NCBI RefSeq assembly: GCF_029760935.1
Contig: NZ_CP121684.1
Span: 558,001-622,000, forward strand
Source of the DNA: Lysinibacter sp. HNR
GTDB taxonomy: Bacteria > Actinomycetota > Actinomycetes > Actinomycetales > Microbacteriaceae
Length of the DNA stretch: 64,000 nt
Direction of reading: 5' to 3'
Positions within the stretch are counted from its first letter, which is position 1; the number at the start of each line of letters is the position of its first letter. Positions 1-8,686 of the stretch are shown piece by piece. The notes below the pieces were generated by a model that did no database searches, was not told the DNA's origin, and worked only from the letters and a program-made list of their open reading frames with translations. Made by a program: the position numbers and the translations under genes.

Positions 1-1
1 G

Positions 2-604
2 CAGTCTCGCCGTGAGCGCCTTCTCAAAGAGGCCGACAGTACCGTCCGCGCGCAACAGCGGGAGGCCGGTCGGAGCGCGGGTCCCGGCAATGCTGTTTCC
101 GACAGCGCTGTTTCCACGGATTCTACCGCTGAGACTTCGGGGTCTAGCTTTGGGAGTACCGCAGCCGCGGGCATGGCAGCAACCGCAACACTCTCCGAGA
201 CACAGTCGCCCGCAGCCTCGGGCGCTCCCTTTGTAGATCCGTCCGCCCCGGACACCGGCAAACAACCCCTACGGTTTCTCCGCAGCTTCCCCAACGCGGA
301 CACCCTAGAAAACCTCAGCTACCGCATGGTGGTGATCGGCTTTGTGTTCTGGACCTTTACCCTGATCGCCGGTTCCATCTGGGCCGAGCACGCCTGGGGT
401 CGCTACTGGGGTTGGGACACCAAAGAGGTGTGGACCTTTATCATCTGGGTTCTCTACGCCGGGTTTATCCACGCGCGGGCAACCAAGGGGTGGCGCGGAT
501 CGCGCTCCGCCTGGCTCTCGATCATCGCCTACTCCGCCGTGATTTTTAACTTCACGATTGTGAACCTGTTTTTCAAGGGCCTGCACGCCTATTCTGGCCT
601 CTAG
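2..604 (+). CDS. ccsB: Cytochrome c biogenesis protein CcsB (ResC-like), C-terminal part
   Basis: The reading frame is open from the first base, so the 5' end of the gene lies outside the window. The visible part is about 200 residues: a charged, low-complexity Ser/Ala/Thr linker of about 80 residues, then a membrane domain with the WWD-type haem-handling motif WGRYWGWDTKEVW followed by conserved FIIWVLYAGFIHARAT and a final hydrophobic helix ending near the stop. This is the C-terminal signature of CcsB/ResC/CcmF-type proteins of system II cytochrome c maturation, which move haem across the membrane and attach it to apocytochromes together with ResB. Long linkers inside actinobacterial CcsB are common. 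The adjoining menaquinone genes fit a respiratory cluster. Family assignment is confident; total length is unknown. Confidence 0.9.
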   Translation, partial: QSRRERLLKEADSTVRAQQREAGRSAGPGNAVSDSAVSTDSTAETSGSSFGSTAAAGMAATATLSETQSPAASGAPFVDPSAPDTGKQPLRFLRSFPNADTLENLSYRMVVIGFVFWTFTLIAGSIWAEHAWGRYWGWDTKEVWTFIIWVLYAGFIHARATKGWRGSRSAWLSIIAYSAVIFNFTIVNLFFKGLHAYSGL

Positions 605-665
605 AACGCACCTTGAAGTTTCTAAAACCTACCCCAATTCACCTTCACCCTCACTCCCGGGATTC

Positions 666-1670
666 CTAAATTTTATCCTCAAGGTGTTTATAGCAGCGGG
701 TAATCCGCTCTTCCCACCACCGTGTGCGGTCGCTGGGGGCCGCATAGCGAGAGAGTAACGATTCCGAGGGGGTTACCCGCCGTACCTCGATCTGACCGTT
801 CACGGGAAGAAGCGGAGCCTCGGTAACATCGCCGCCCAGGAGCGCGGCGGTTCCCAGGCCCGCCGCAAAGGGTTGAGCAGGAAGCGCTCCCGCCAGGTGC
901 AACCCCATCGAGAGTCCCACCGAGGTGTCCAGGGCGCTCGAAACCACGGTGGGAAGCCCGGCCGCATCCGAAATCGATAGTGCCGAGCGGATACCCCCCA
1001 GCGGTTGCGCCTTAATCACGACGATGTCTGCCGCTCCCTGGCGGGCAACCTCGATGGGGTCTTGTGCCTTGCGCACGCTCTCGTCCGCCGCAATGAGTAC
1101 TCGAGAGTGAGCAAGGCGCTGTCGCAGAATTGTGAGTTCAGCCACGGTTGCACAGGGTTGCTCCGCGTACTCAAGACCGTAGGGCAACAGGGCGAGGAGC
1201 GCCTCTTCTGCCTCTTTTACCGACCATCCTCCATTGGCATCCACTCGGATTTTTCCGTCTTCCCCCAGATACTCCCGTACAGCCCGCACCCGCTCCATAT
1301 CGTCTCTGAGCGTCTGGTTTTCCTCTGCAACCTTTACCTTTGCGGTGTTACAGCCGGGAAATCGATCAAGGACGCCCGCAATCTCGTGCGCCGCAATCGC
1401 CGGAACAGTGGCATTGACGTTGATTGCGGAGCGAAGGATCGGAGGAGTCTGTTCATGCCCAAACTCGATTGCAGCGGATAGCCACTGGGCGGCTTCCTCG
1501 TCCCTATATTCCGGGAAGGGCGAGAATTCTGTCCACCCCTCGGGGCCCTGCCAGAGGGCGGCCTCTCTGACACTAATACCGCGAAAGCGGGTTCGGGTGG
1601 GAATTGCCACGACTCGCAGGGAGTCGAGAATATCGTTACGAGTTGCACGCATGGTTCTATTCTTGTCCAT
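666..1670 (-). CDS. menC: o-Succinylbenzoate synthase
   Basis: This enolase-superfamily enzyme dehydrates SHCHC to o-succinylbenzoate in menaquinone synthesis. The 334-residue length is normal. Visible family marks are the KVKV segment carrying the acid/base lysine (near residue 112), the metal ligands in RVDANGGWS, YAEQP and AADES, and the second catalytic lysine in VVIKAQPLGG. It is convergent with ccsB and divergent from menB, with 86 bp between its start and the menB start. The ATG at 1670 has a GAAGG element about 9 nt upstream; a second in-frame ATG six codons on is possible. Assignment rests on the enolase motif set plus the menaquinone context. Confidence 0.92.
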   Translation of the reverse strand: MDKNRTMRATRNDILDSLRVVAIPTRTRFRGISVREAALWQGPEGWTEFSPFPEYRDEEAAQWLSAAIEFGHEQTPPILRSAINVNATVPAIAAHEIAGVLDRFPGCNTAKVKVAEENQTLRDDMERVRAVREYLGEDGKIRVDANGGWSVKEAEEALLALLPYGLEYAEQPCATVAELTILRQRLAHSRVLIAADESVRKAQDPIEVARQGAADIVVIKAQPLGGIRSALSISDAAGLPTVVSSALDTSVGLSMGLHLAGALPAQPFAAGLGTAALLGGDVTEAPLLPVNGQIEVRRVTPSESLLSRYAAPSDRTRWWEERITRCYKHLEDKI

Positions 1671-1744
1671 CTCGGGGTGCCTTCAGAATTGAATCGCGTT
1701 CGGGTTTTGTGCCGAGAAGGATAGGGTCGATACGATTCAGGCCA

Positions 1745-1750
1745 TAAGCT
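1745..1750 (+). promoter_or_regulatory. -10 box of a leaderless menB promoter
   Basis: TAAGCT ends 6 nt before the menB ATG at 1757 and no purine-rich ribosome binding site precedes the ATG. In actinobacteria the TANNNT hexamer normally lies about 7 nt before the transcript start, so the transcript probably begins at the start codon. No convincing -35 hexamer is seen. Confidence 0.5.
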
Positions 1751-1756
1751 AGAGCT

Positions 1757-2662
1757 ATGGTTTTTGTCTCAGAAATTTTTGATCCGAGCGTGTGGGTTGA
1801 GGCGTCCGGAGCGAGTCTCACCGATATCACCTACCACCACGATGTTTCCGGGCGTATTGCTCGCATCGCGTTTAATCGCCCGGAGGTTCGCAACGCTTTT
1901 CGCCCCCACACGGTTGATGAGCTTTATCGTGCTCTCGATGATGTCCGCACCAACCCGCGCATCGGTGCCGTGTTGCTCACGGGTAACGGCCCCAGCCCCA
2001 AAGACGGCGGGTGGGCGTTTTGCAGTGGCGGTGACCAGCGCATCCGGGGGCGCGACGGATATAAGTATTCGAGCGAGGCAACGGCATCGGGGATCGATCA
2101 GGCCCGCAGCGGGCGGCTTCATATTCTTGAGGTGCAGAGGCTCATCCGCTTTATGCCCAAGGTGGTCATCGCGCTTGTTCCCGGCTGGGCGGCGGGTGGG
2201 GGGCACTCGCTGAACGTTGTGTGTGATCTCAGCATCGCGAGCAGTGAGCACGCTCGTTTTAAACAGACGGACGCCGACGTGGGATCGTTTGACGCGGGAT
2301 ACGGTAGCGCGTATTTTGCCCGACAGATTGGTCAAAAGAACGCGCGGGAAATTTTCTTTCTTGCTCGCGAGTACAGCGCGCAGCGAGCATACGAGATGGG
2401 TGCTGTCAACGCCGTGGTACCGCACGCGGAGCTGGAGGTCACCGGAATTGAGTGGGCACGGGAAATTCTGGGGAAGTCTCCCACCGCTATTCGGATGCTC
2501 AAATACGCATTTAATGCGGTGGACGACGGCCTGGTGGGGCAGCAGATTTTTGCGGGAGAGGCAACACGTTTGGCCTACGGTACAGATGAGGCTGTCGAGG
2601 GTAGAGACTCTTTCCTTGAAAAACGCGACCCCGACTGGAGCGATTTTCCGTACCACTACTAG
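1757..2662 (+). CDS. menB: 1,4-Dihydroxy-2-naphthoyl-CoA synthase
   Basis: MenB is a crotonase-fold enzyme that closes the second ring of menaquinone from o-succinylbenzoyl-CoA. The protein has 301 residues. Diagnostic segments are FNRPEVRNAFRPHTVDEL, the oxyanion-hole region WAFCSGGDQRIRGRDGYKY, VPGWAAGGGHSLNVVCDL and the MenB-specific TDADVGSFDAGYGSAY. The C-terminal FLEKRDPDWSDFPYHY is also typical. The ATG at 1757 follows a TAAGCT box by 6 nt, which suggests a leaderless mRNA. It lies head to head with menC and 43 bp before the MMPL transporter. Confidence 0.96.
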   Translation: MVFVSEIFDPSVWVEASGASLTDITYHHDVSGRIARIAFNRPEVRNAFRPHTVDELYRALDDVRTNPRIGAVLLTGNGPSPKDGGWAFCSGGDQRIRGRDGYKYSSEATASGIDQARSGRLHILEVQRLIRFMPKVVIALVPGWAAGGGHSLNVVCDLSIASSEHARFKQTDADVGSFDAGYGSAYFARQIGQKNAREIFFLAREYSAQRAYEMGAVNAVVPHAELEVTGIEWAREILGKSPTAIRMLKYAFNAVDDGLVGQQIFAGEATRLAYGTDEAVEGRDSFLEKRDPDWSDFPYHY

Positions 2663-2705
2663 GGGAATTTTCCACGCAGCATGATCACATTTGGAGTATC
2701 GCACT

Positions 2706-4985
2706 ATGACCGACAATCGTCGCACTAAATCGCCCGCTCACGCTGAACACACCGCGTCGCCCGGCAACGCCGCTCAATCCGGTAGTGTCGCGCCGCCAGT
2801 CCGTACCGATCCGCCACCCCACCACACGTTTCGAAGTCGCGTACCGCGGTGGCTGAGGGTGCTGCTGCCCGCCGCGCTGATTCTCGTGTGGCTTACGGCA
2901 GCCAGCATCGGTGGACCCTACTTCGGCAAGGTGGGTGAGGCCTCAACCAACGACCCGACCACGTACCTCCCCGAGTCCGCCGATGCAACACGGGTGCAGA
3001 AAGCTCTCGGAGGCTTTAGCGACTCAAACGTGATCCCCGCGGTTGCTGTGTTTGTTGCCAAAGAGCAGCCCACGGATGCCCAGATTGAGAGCCTGAAGGC
3101 CGCCACCCTTGATCTCCCCAAAATCAAGGGAGTTGTTGACGAAGTCTCGCCGCTGATCGCTTCGGAAAACGGTCTTGCGTTTGAGGTGTTTATTCCGATT
3201 AACAATGAGGCTAACCTGGGGGACACCACCTCCGCGATTTCCTCACAGTTGGGTCAGGCTGCACCGCCCGGTGTGGAGGTTTTTGTGACCGGGCCCGCCG
3301 GGTTTACCGCTGACCTGGTGAAAGCATTCTCGGGTATCGACGGGCTGCTGTTGGCGGTGGCACTGTTTGCGGTGTTTATTATCCTCATCGTTGTTTATCG
3401 GTCTTTTCTGCTGCCGATTGCTGTGCTGTCAACCAGTTTTTTTGCGCTCACCGTAGCGTTGCTTGTTGTGTGGTGGCTCGCAAAGGACGGTGTGCTGCTA
3501 CTCAGCGGCCAGACCCAGGGTATCCTCTTTATCCTCGTGATTGGTGCCGCTACCGACTATTCGCTGCTCTACGTCTCTCGCTATCGAGAGGAGCTGCGTG
3601 TGCAGCAGGATAAGTGGGCGGCCAGCATGCGGGCGCTCCGAGGGGCTTTTGAACCTATTCTGGCTTCTGGCGGTACGGTGATTGCCGGGTTGATGTGTCT
3701 GCTTCTCAGTGACCTCAAGTCGAATAGCACCCTCGGTCCGATCGCGTCGATCGGTATCATCTTTGCCATGCTCTCGGCGCTCACGTTGTTGCCCGCGATT
3801 CTCTTTGCTTTTGGACGTGTGGCGTTTTGGCCGAGACGCCCGAAATATGAGCCTAGTGTTGTTGCTGCCGAGGGAGGAGTACCGTCGAAGGGGCTCTGGG
3901 CCTGGACGGGAAAGCTGATTCGGCGCCACTCGCGTGTTGTCTGGGTTGTTGCCACCCTTGTGCTTCTGGTGGGAGCCACCGGGGTGACCCAACTGCGGGC
4001 GCACGGTATTGCCGAGTCTGATCTGGTGCTCGGGGCCTCCGAGGCCCGTGACGGTCAGCAGGCGCTGGCCGAGCACTTTCCCAGTGGATCGGGCAGCCCG
4101 GTCTACGTTCTGGTTCCCGAGAATAGGATGCAGGATGCTGCTAATGTGCTGCTGGGTAACCCGGGATTGAGCGATGTTGCGGTGCTGAGCCACGACACCG
4201 TAGCTGGGGCGGTACCGGTTGGTGCGGACGGCATTACCGCGTTCGGTCCTCCCGGCACGCCAGCCCCCAAACCCACCGTGAGCGACGGCAGTGTGATGTT
4301 GCAGGCAACCCTGACCAACGCGTCCGAGTCCGATGCGGCTCAGAAGACGGTGCGCGACCTGCGAAAAAAGTTTGCGGGCGACAATACGGGTGCCCTAGTT
4401 GGGGGAGTCACCGCGACGGACATCGATACAAACGATGCCTCGATCCGTGATCGCACCCTCATCATCCCCGTGGTGCTTGTGGTGATTCTTGTGATCCTGA
4501 TGCTTCTGTTGCGCTCGATTCTTGCGCCGGCGCTGCTGGTTCTCACGACTCTCCTGTCGTTTGGAACGGCTCTCGGTGTCTCGGCGCTCGTGTTCAACGG
4601 CATCTTTCATTTTCCGGGAGCAGATCCTGCGGTTCCGCTCTACGGCTTTGTGTTCCTCGTGGCGCTAGGCATTGACTACAATATTTTTCTCTCCACGCGG
4701 GTGCGTGAGGAGTCGCGTCGTCACGGTACGAGGGAGGGTATCATCCGCGGGCTGTCGGCTACGGGCGGGGTGATCACCTCGGCGGGTCTGGTGCTTGCCT
4801 CTACCTTTGCTGCGCTATCGGTTATTCCGGTGCTGTTCCTTGTGCAGATTGCGTTTATCGTTGCCTTTGGCGTGCTGATCGATACCTTCCTGGTGCGTGC
4901 ACTGCTCGTTCCGTCTCTCCTATACGACATCGGCCCCGCCGTGTGGTGGCCGTCGAAGCTTGCCCGTGTGAAGGAGGGGCGCTGA
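2706..4985 (+). CDS. MMPL/RND family membrane transporter
   Basis: The 759-residue protein has the two-fold MMPL layout: one N-terminal membrane helix (around residue 60), a large extracytoplasmic domain, a bundle of five or six helices, then a second copy of that arrangement. The paired Asp-Tyr motifs of the MMPL/RND proton relay are visible as GAATDYSLLYVSRYREE in the first bundle and ALGIDYNIFLSTRVREES in the second. MMPL proteins export lipids, siderophores or drugs; the substrate cannot be told here. I chose the ATG at 2706 because GGAG lies 9 nt upstream; an in-frame TTG at 2691 is less likely. Its position between menB and menE is odd for a menaquinone cluster, and no functional link is evident. 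Confidence 0.88.
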   Translation: MTDNRRTKSPAHAEHTASPGNAAQSGSVAPPVRTDPPPHHTFRSRVPRWLRVLLPAALILVWLTAASIGGPYFGKVGEASTNDPTTYLPESADATRVQKALGGFSDSNVIPAVAVFVAKEQPTDAQIESLKAATLDLPKIKGVVDEVSPLIASENGLAFEVFIPINNEANLGDTTSAISSQLGQAAPPGVEVFVTGPAGFTADLVKAFSGIDGLLLAVALFAVFIILIVVYRSFLLPIAVLSTSFFALTVALLVVWWLAKDGVLLLSGQTQGILFILVIGAATDYSLLYVSRYREELRVQQDKWAASMRALRGAFEPILASGGTVIAGLMCLLLSDLKSNSTLGPIASIGIIFAMLSALTLLPAILFAFGRVAFWPRRPKYEPSVVAAEGGVPSKGLWAWTGKLIRRHSRVVWVVATLVLLVGATGVTQLRAHGIAESDLVLGASEARDGQQALAEHFPSGSGSPVYVLVPENRMQDAANVLLGNPGLSDVAVLSHDTVAGAVPVGADGITAFGPPGTPAPKPTVSDGSVMLQATLTNASESDAAQKTVRDLRKKFAGDNTGALVGGVTATDIDTNDASIRDRTLIIPVVLVVILVILMLLLRSILAPALLVLTTLLSFGTALGVSALVFNGIFHFPGADPAVPLYGFVFLVALGIDYNIFLSTRVREESRRHGTREGIIRGLSATGGVITSAGLVLASTFAALSVIPVLFLVQIAFIVAFGVLIDTFLVRALLVPSLLYDIGPAVWWPSKLARVKEGR

Positions 4986-4997
4986 CCCCCCGGGGGG
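4986..4997. repeat. C6G6 palindrome after the MMPL gene
   Basis: Six C then six G directly follow the MMPL stop codon. It is a perfect loopless palindrome with no T tract, so a terminator role is only a possibility. A similar C7G6 run lies inside menD at 9111-9123. Confidence 0.3.
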
Positions 4998-5045
4998 CAT
5001 GCTTGAGGTATTTGCTTCTGCCGACCTGCGTGCCGACAGAGTCTA

Positions 5046-5267
5046 TTATTCTTGCGCGAGCTGGTTTCGAGGGGTCACCAAAAACCAAGTGACCGTGCTC
5101 AGCAGAGGAAAAAGGATGACGATCACTATCCAGATGGCGCGTTGTCCCGTAGAGAGCGACCGAGCCTTGATTGCGGTGACGGCGCCCCAGACGATAAGCC
5201 CGACCCAGAACAGAGCGACAAACATAAAACCGAGACCCGACAGCGGGATGTTTGGCTCTGTAGGCAT
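5046..5267 (-). CDS. Small two-helix membrane protein, PLDc_N-like
   Basis: This 73-residue protein has two hydrophobic helices (about residues 10-32 and 42-62) separated by a short basic loop (AIKARSLSTGQRAIW) and ends in VTWFLVTPRNQLAQE. This two-helix layout resembles the short PLDc_N domain proteins of actinobacteria, whose role is unknown. I chose the ATG at 5267 because GAGGAG lies 4-5 nt upstream; a longer frame up to 5363 exists but lacks that support. It lies between the MMPL gene and menE on the opposite strand. No function is proposed. Confidence 0.6.
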   Translation of the reverse strand: MPTEPNIPLSGLGFMFVALFWVGLIVWGAVTAIKARSLSTGQRAIWIVIVILFPLLSTVTWFLVTPRNQLAQE

Positions 5268-5292
5268 GGGTCTCCTCGTCGATAAGAGTTGC

Positions 5293-5333
5293 GGGTGCAG
5301 CGCAGCGCGTTGTAGTGGCTTTGCGCTGCACCC
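5293..5333. repeat. 12-bp perfect inverted repeat with 17-nt loop
   Basis: GGGTGCAGCGCA at 5293-5304 pairs perfectly with TGCGCTGCACCC at 5322-5333. It lies just upstream of the small minus-strand membrane protein and about 200 bp before menE. It could be a leader hairpin, a terminator-like element or a protein site; there is no T run on either side. Confidence 0.5.
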
Positions 5334-5520
5334 ATGGTAGTTGGTCCTTACCTTTTCCCGCATCTTTTACTCCCTGTTGGTGATCCGACGGAGAATTTAA
5401 CTATCTTTCACGATCACCGTACAGATGTGATAAACCACCGTTCCGACACGGGTAGGTGTCCTCGGAGTTGTCGCGGGATATCTGTGCTTCGTGATTGGCG
5501 CGCACAGTGCGAGAGCAGCG

Positions 5521-5526
5521 TAGGCT
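5521..5526 (+). promoter_or_regulatory. -10 box of a leaderless menE promoter
   Basis: TAGGCT is followed by 7 nt and then a GTG start at 5534, with no ribosome binding site between. The same arrangement recurs at aspC and hemB in this window. It decides the menE start in favour of 5534 over a TTG at 5495. Confidence 0.5.
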
Positions 5527-5533
5527 TAGTGGG

Positions 5534-6751
5534 GTGAGTCTTCCCCTGCATCTTGTTTCTACCGAGAACCCTCACGGGTTATTGACCGCGCTTGAGGGTG
5601 TGCTCAACAGAGAACACGCGATTGTGCCCGTGGCCGATATCACCGGGGTTTCTCACCGTTCTCGTGCTGAGCTCTTTCCCGAGCGTGTGCCCGACGACGT
5701 CGCCCTGGTTATCCGCACCTCCGGTTCTACCGGTGTGCCAAAGAATGTGGCGCTCAGTGCCGAGGCGCTACGGGCGAGCGCGAGCGCAGCCGAGGTTGCG
5801 CTCGGCGGTGCGGGGCAGTGGGTTTCGGTGTTGCCGACCCACCTGATCTCCGGAGTTAACACGTATCTACGCTCGCTTGTCGCGGGGTATGCGCCGGTGG
5901 AGGGTTATACCGGGCCCTTCACGGCCCGCACGTTTTTGGATGACCTGGAACGGGCATCCGCCAATCGAGTTTATGCTTCCCTGGTGCCCGCGCAGCTACA
6001 CCGCCTTCTTGAACACCTGGAGGAGCATCCGCAAGAGCGCAAACGGGCGCAACGCCTAGACGCGATTCTTGTGGGTGGCCAGGGCGTGCCGTACAGCTGG
6101 CGGGAGAGGGCTGCAAAGCTCGAGATTCCGCTGCGCCGCAGTTACGGTTCCACCGAAACCTGTGGAGGATGCGTGTACGACGGGGTGGAAATTGGTGATA
6201 CTCGGGTGCGGATTCGTGCGGGACAGGTGCAGATTGCGGGTCCTACCCTTGCGCAGGGGTATCTCGGTGACTCCGAGCAGACGGAGCGCGTTTTTGTGAC
6301 GGAGGGGGAGACTCGCTGGTATCACACTGGTGACACCGGCGAGATTCTGGGTGGTGTACTCCGTGTGACGGGGCGCCTCGACAGCGTAATCATTAGCGGT
6401 GGTATCAACGTGTCTCTGGACGCCGTCGAAAATGTGGTGAGGGATGTTCCCGGCTGGTCAGACGCCATCGTTGTGGGGCAGCATGATGAGCGGTGGGGGC
6501 AGGTGCCCGTTGTGATTATGAGTGAGGCCGACGCCCAGCGTGAATTGTTGAGCGCGGATGCCTCGTCGTGGGACACGGAGGGTCGATCGCGGGGTGCGGA
6601 GGCTCTGTCCCGGATTGCGGAGGTGGTGAGGGAAGCCCTCGGTGCTGCGGCTGTTCCCCGAGCATTGCGAGTTGTGCCCGCCATACACTACCTCCCCGGC
6701 GGCAAGCCCGATCGCGGGTTCCGATACGAGAATGAGGGCTACCTCGTTTAG
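5534..6751 (+). CDS. menE: o-Succinylbenzoate-CoA ligase
   Basis: MenE activates o-succinylbenzoate to its CoA thioester through an acyl-adenylate. The 405-residue protein is an ANL-family ligase of the short actinobacterial type. Motifs in order are the P-loop-like IRTSGSTGVPKNVALS, RRSYGSTETCGGCVYDG (A5 region), WYHTGDTGEI with the ribose-binding Asp, RLDSVIISGGINVS (A8 hinge) and the C-terminal YLPGGKPDRGF carrying the A10 catalytic lysine. The start is taken as GTG 5534, directly behind a TAGGCT box. It is followed 54 bp later by menA, in normal menaquinone order. Confidence 0.93.
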   Translation: MSLPLHLVSTENPHGLLTALEGVLNREHAIVPVADITGVSHRSRAELFPERVPDDVALVIRTSGSTGVPKNVALSAEALRASASAAEVALGGAGQWVSVLPTHLISGVNTYLRSLVAGYAPVEGYTGPFTARTFLDDLERASANRVYASLVPAQLHRLLEHLEEHPQERKRAQRLDAILVGGQGVPYSWRERAAKLEIPLRRSYGSTETCGGCVYDGVEIGDTRVRIRAGQVQIAGPTLAQGYLGDSEQTERVFVTEGETRWYHTGDTGEILGGVLRVTGRLDSVIISGGINVSLDAVENVVRDVPGWSDAIVVGQHDERWGQVPVVIMSEADAQRELLSADASSWDTEGRSRGAEALSRIAEVVREALGAAAVPRALRVVPAIHYLPGGKPDRGFRYENEGYLV

Positions 6752-6805
6752 GATTATGAGAGATTTGTAACTTATCGTCCCCATTGGTCAGTGAGAAAGG
6801 ATATC

Positions 6806-7783
6806 GTGGCACGGTCAGCACCCCACAAAAAGGGCAAAGCATCCGGCAAACAGGGATCGGGTGGCGCTGGGCGCTCGGGCAACCCCGCGCGTAAAAAAGA
6901 GGAGGTCGTGCACCCGGCAACTCCGCGTGACTGGATCTCCGGGATGCGCGTACGCACACTCCCCTTGGCCGTTGCGCCGGTGCTTTTGGGCGCCGGATTT
7001 GCACAGCTTCTCAGGGCGTTTGATCTTACCCTGAGTCTCCTAGCGCTTGCAGTGGCCGTTTTCTTGCAGATCGGTGTGAACTTTGCCAACGACTACTCCG
7101 ACGGGGTGAGAGGAACCGATGCGTTCCGTGTGGGACCGCAGCGCCTGGTGGCATCGGGCAAAGCCTCACCGCGATCCGTCTTACGAGTGGCGCTTGCGAG
7201 TTTTGCGCTTGCTGCCCTGGCCGGATTGGTCATCGTGATTCTGAGCGGCCTGTGGTGGTTGCTTGCCGTGGGCGCTCTTGCCCTGGTAGCGGCCTGGTTT
7301 TATACGGGAGGCAAGAAACCCTACGGGTATATGGGCCTGGGTGAGGTGATGGTCTTCATCTTTTTTGGTCCCGTCGCCACGGTGGGAACCGTCTATATTC
7401 AAACACCAAATGTTTCCCAGGACGCCTGGGTTGCGAGCGTCGCAATCGGTTTTCTTGCGGTGGCTACTCTTATTGCAAACAACACGAGAGATATTCCTAC
7501 CGACAAGCTTGCGGGTAAGAAGACCCTCTCGGTTCGAATCGGCGATAGGGCCTCTCGTGTGCTCTACTGTGTGTTCACGCTGTTACCGTTTGCTATTGCC
7601 GGTGTCTTTGTGCTGTTTTACCCGCTCACGCTCTTTGTCTTTTTTGTCCTGTTGCTCGCTGTACCGGCCTGCATCATCATGCTCACTGCAAAGACCCCGC
7701 GGGAGCTTATTCTCGTGCTCAAGCTGACAACCTTTACCTCGCTGCTCTATGCGGGGTTGCTGGCTGTAGCCGTCGCTTTCTAG
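6806..7783 (+). CDS. menA: 1,4-Dihydroxy-2-naphthoate polyprenyltransferase
   Basis: MenA is the membrane UbiA-family prenyltransferase that joins the polyprenyl tail to DHNA. The 325-residue protein has a basic, Gly/Lys-rich N-terminus of about 35 residues and then eight or nine hydrophobic segments. Both Asp-rich motifs are present: NFANDYSDGVRGTD with PQRLVASGK after it, and NNTRDIPTDKLAGKKTLS. The start GTG 6806 is preferred because AGAAAGGA ends 4 nt upstream; a GTG at 6791 overlaps that signal. The stop overlaps the stop of the DUF4229 gene on the other strand by 4 bp. Confidence 0.94.
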   Translation: MARSAPHKKGKASGKQGSGGAGRSGNPARKKEEVVHPATPRDWISGMRVRTLPLAVAPVLLGAGFAQLLRAFDLTLSLLALAVAVFLQIGVNFANDYSDGVRGTDAFRVGPQRLVASGKASPRSVLRVALASFALAALAGLVIVILSGLWWLLAVGALALVAAWFYTGGKKPYGYMGLGEVMVFIFFGPVATVGTVYIQTPNVSQDAWVASVAIGFLAVATLIANNTRDIPTDKLAGKKTLSVRIGDRASRVLYCVFTLLPFAIAGVFVLFYPLTLFVFFVLLLAVPACIIMLTAKTPRELILVLKLTTFTSLLYAGLLAVAVAF

Positions 7784-8094
7784 CGTTTGTTTGCTTCCGG
7801 GTTTTCCGCTGGCGGTTGTGTCTTGGTGTCAGCCGGTGCAAGGGCATCATCCAGAATCTCATCTTCCGCGATATCGTCGGCGGTCCGGTCACGGTTGCGC
7901 CACTCGTATACGCTCTGGGAAGTATTGTCGCGAGCATTGCGCAGAAAAATAATCGAGAGTGACACGGCGATCAGGGTTGAGACGATCGCAGAGAGCCAGA
8001 GTTGAAAGCCCAGTGCGTCAAGGATAAGCAGTGGGACAATAAAAAAGGCTAAACGGATGACGGTGTAGAGAAGCCAGCTTTTTCGCGCAGTCAC
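7780..8094 (-). CDS. DUF4229 family membrane protein
   Basis: The 104-residue protein has two hydrophobic helices in the first 55 residues (TVIRLAFFIVPLLIL and LSAIVSTLIAVSLSIIFL), the charged RNARDNTSQSVYEWRNR segment and an acidic, Pro-rich tail. This is the DUF4229 family found beside menA and menD in many actinobacteria; its function is unknown, though the fixed neighbourhood suggests some tie to quinones or the membrane. GTG 8094 follows a TACACT box by 6 nt on the minus strand, so the transcript is probably leaderless. Confidence 0.75.
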   Translation of the reverse strand: MTARKSWLLYTVIRLAFFIVPLLILDALGFQLWLSAIVSTLIAVSLSIIFLRNARDNTSQSVYEWRNRDRTADDIAEDEILDDALAPADTKTQPPAENPEANKR

Positions 8095-8100
8095 CGTCCT

Positions 8101-8106
8101 AGTGTA
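8101..8106 (-). promoter_or_regulatory. -10 box for the DUF4229 gene
   Basis: On the minus strand TACACT is followed by 6 nt and the GTG start at 8094. It shares a 54-bp divergent intergenic region with the TAGAAT box of the opposite gene. Confidence 0.42.
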
Positions 8107-8136
8107 TCCCCATGTTTTGCTTTTAGATAAGACGGG

Positions 8137-8142
8137 TAGAAT
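8137..8142 (+). promoter_or_regulatory. -10 box of a leaderless promoter for the PLDc_N gene
   Basis: TAGAAT is followed by 6 nt and the ATG at 8149, with no ribosome binding site between. It is one of the clearest leaderless arrangements in the window. Confidence 0.55.
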
Positions 8143-8148
8143 AGAGAC

Positions 8149-8682
8149 ATGATTCGCTTCCTGCTGATTTTTGTAGTGGTTGCGGCGGTTTTTGTGCTGT
8201 ACTCACTGGTAGATGCAGTCGTGTCTGATCCCCGCCGTGCCCGTGGGGTGAGCAAGCCCGTGTGGATCATCGTGATACTGCTCCTCCCGGTGATAGGAGG
8301 GGTGCTATGGTTCACGCTCGGTCGTGGAAAGGTAGCGCCGCAGAGGGCGCAATCGCCCGATGACGACCCCGATTTTCTCAAGAATCTGGTCACGAGTGGT
8401 GAGTTTGAGCAGCGTATTCAAGATATCGAAGATGAGTTGGCTAGCCTGGACTCCGATGTGTCTCCGTCAGGTTCTGATTCACAGACTCCCGGATCTCACG
8501 CGCAAAAAACTGATGCGGAGGGGCGGGTAGGTCGTCACGAGGCAGGTGCAGGCGAAACACACCCAGACGACAAAAACTCAAACGGGCCACGCTCAAACGG
8601 GACGGGGTCGGACGCGGGTCGCCCCGACGAGAACGGACAGGGTCCCGCCCCCAAAAACGATCAATCCAAGGGTCTTCTCTAA
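8149..8682 (+). CDS. PLDc_N domain membrane protein
   Basis: The 177-residue protein carries two hydrophobic helices (about residues 3-22 and 41-58) around the motif VDAVVSDPRRARGVSKPVW, ending in the second helix with IIGG-like residues and LWFTLGRGK. This is the short PLDc_N module that is usually followed by menD in actinobacteria. The rest is an acidic coiled segment (FEQRIQDIEDELASLDSD) and a long Ser/Gly/Asp-rich, probably disordered tail. No catalytic HKD motif is present, so it is not a phospholipase. Its stop lies 4 bp before the menD start, so the two genes are probably cotranscribed. Confidence 0.8.
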   Translation: MIRFLLIFVVVAAVFVLYSLVDAVVSDPRRARGVSKPVWIIVILLLPVIGGVLWFTLGRGKVAPQRAQSPDDDPDFLKNLVTSGEFEQRIQDIEDELASLDSDVSPSGSDSQTPGSHAQKTDAEGRVGRHEAGAGETHPDDKNSNGPRSNGTGSDAGRPDENGQGPAPKNDQSKGLL

Positions 8683-8686
8683 TCAG

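Noticed and set aside
1769-2725. Open frame of 318 codons opposite menB
   Set aside because: menB is unmistakable on the plus strand and the opposite frame has no family features.
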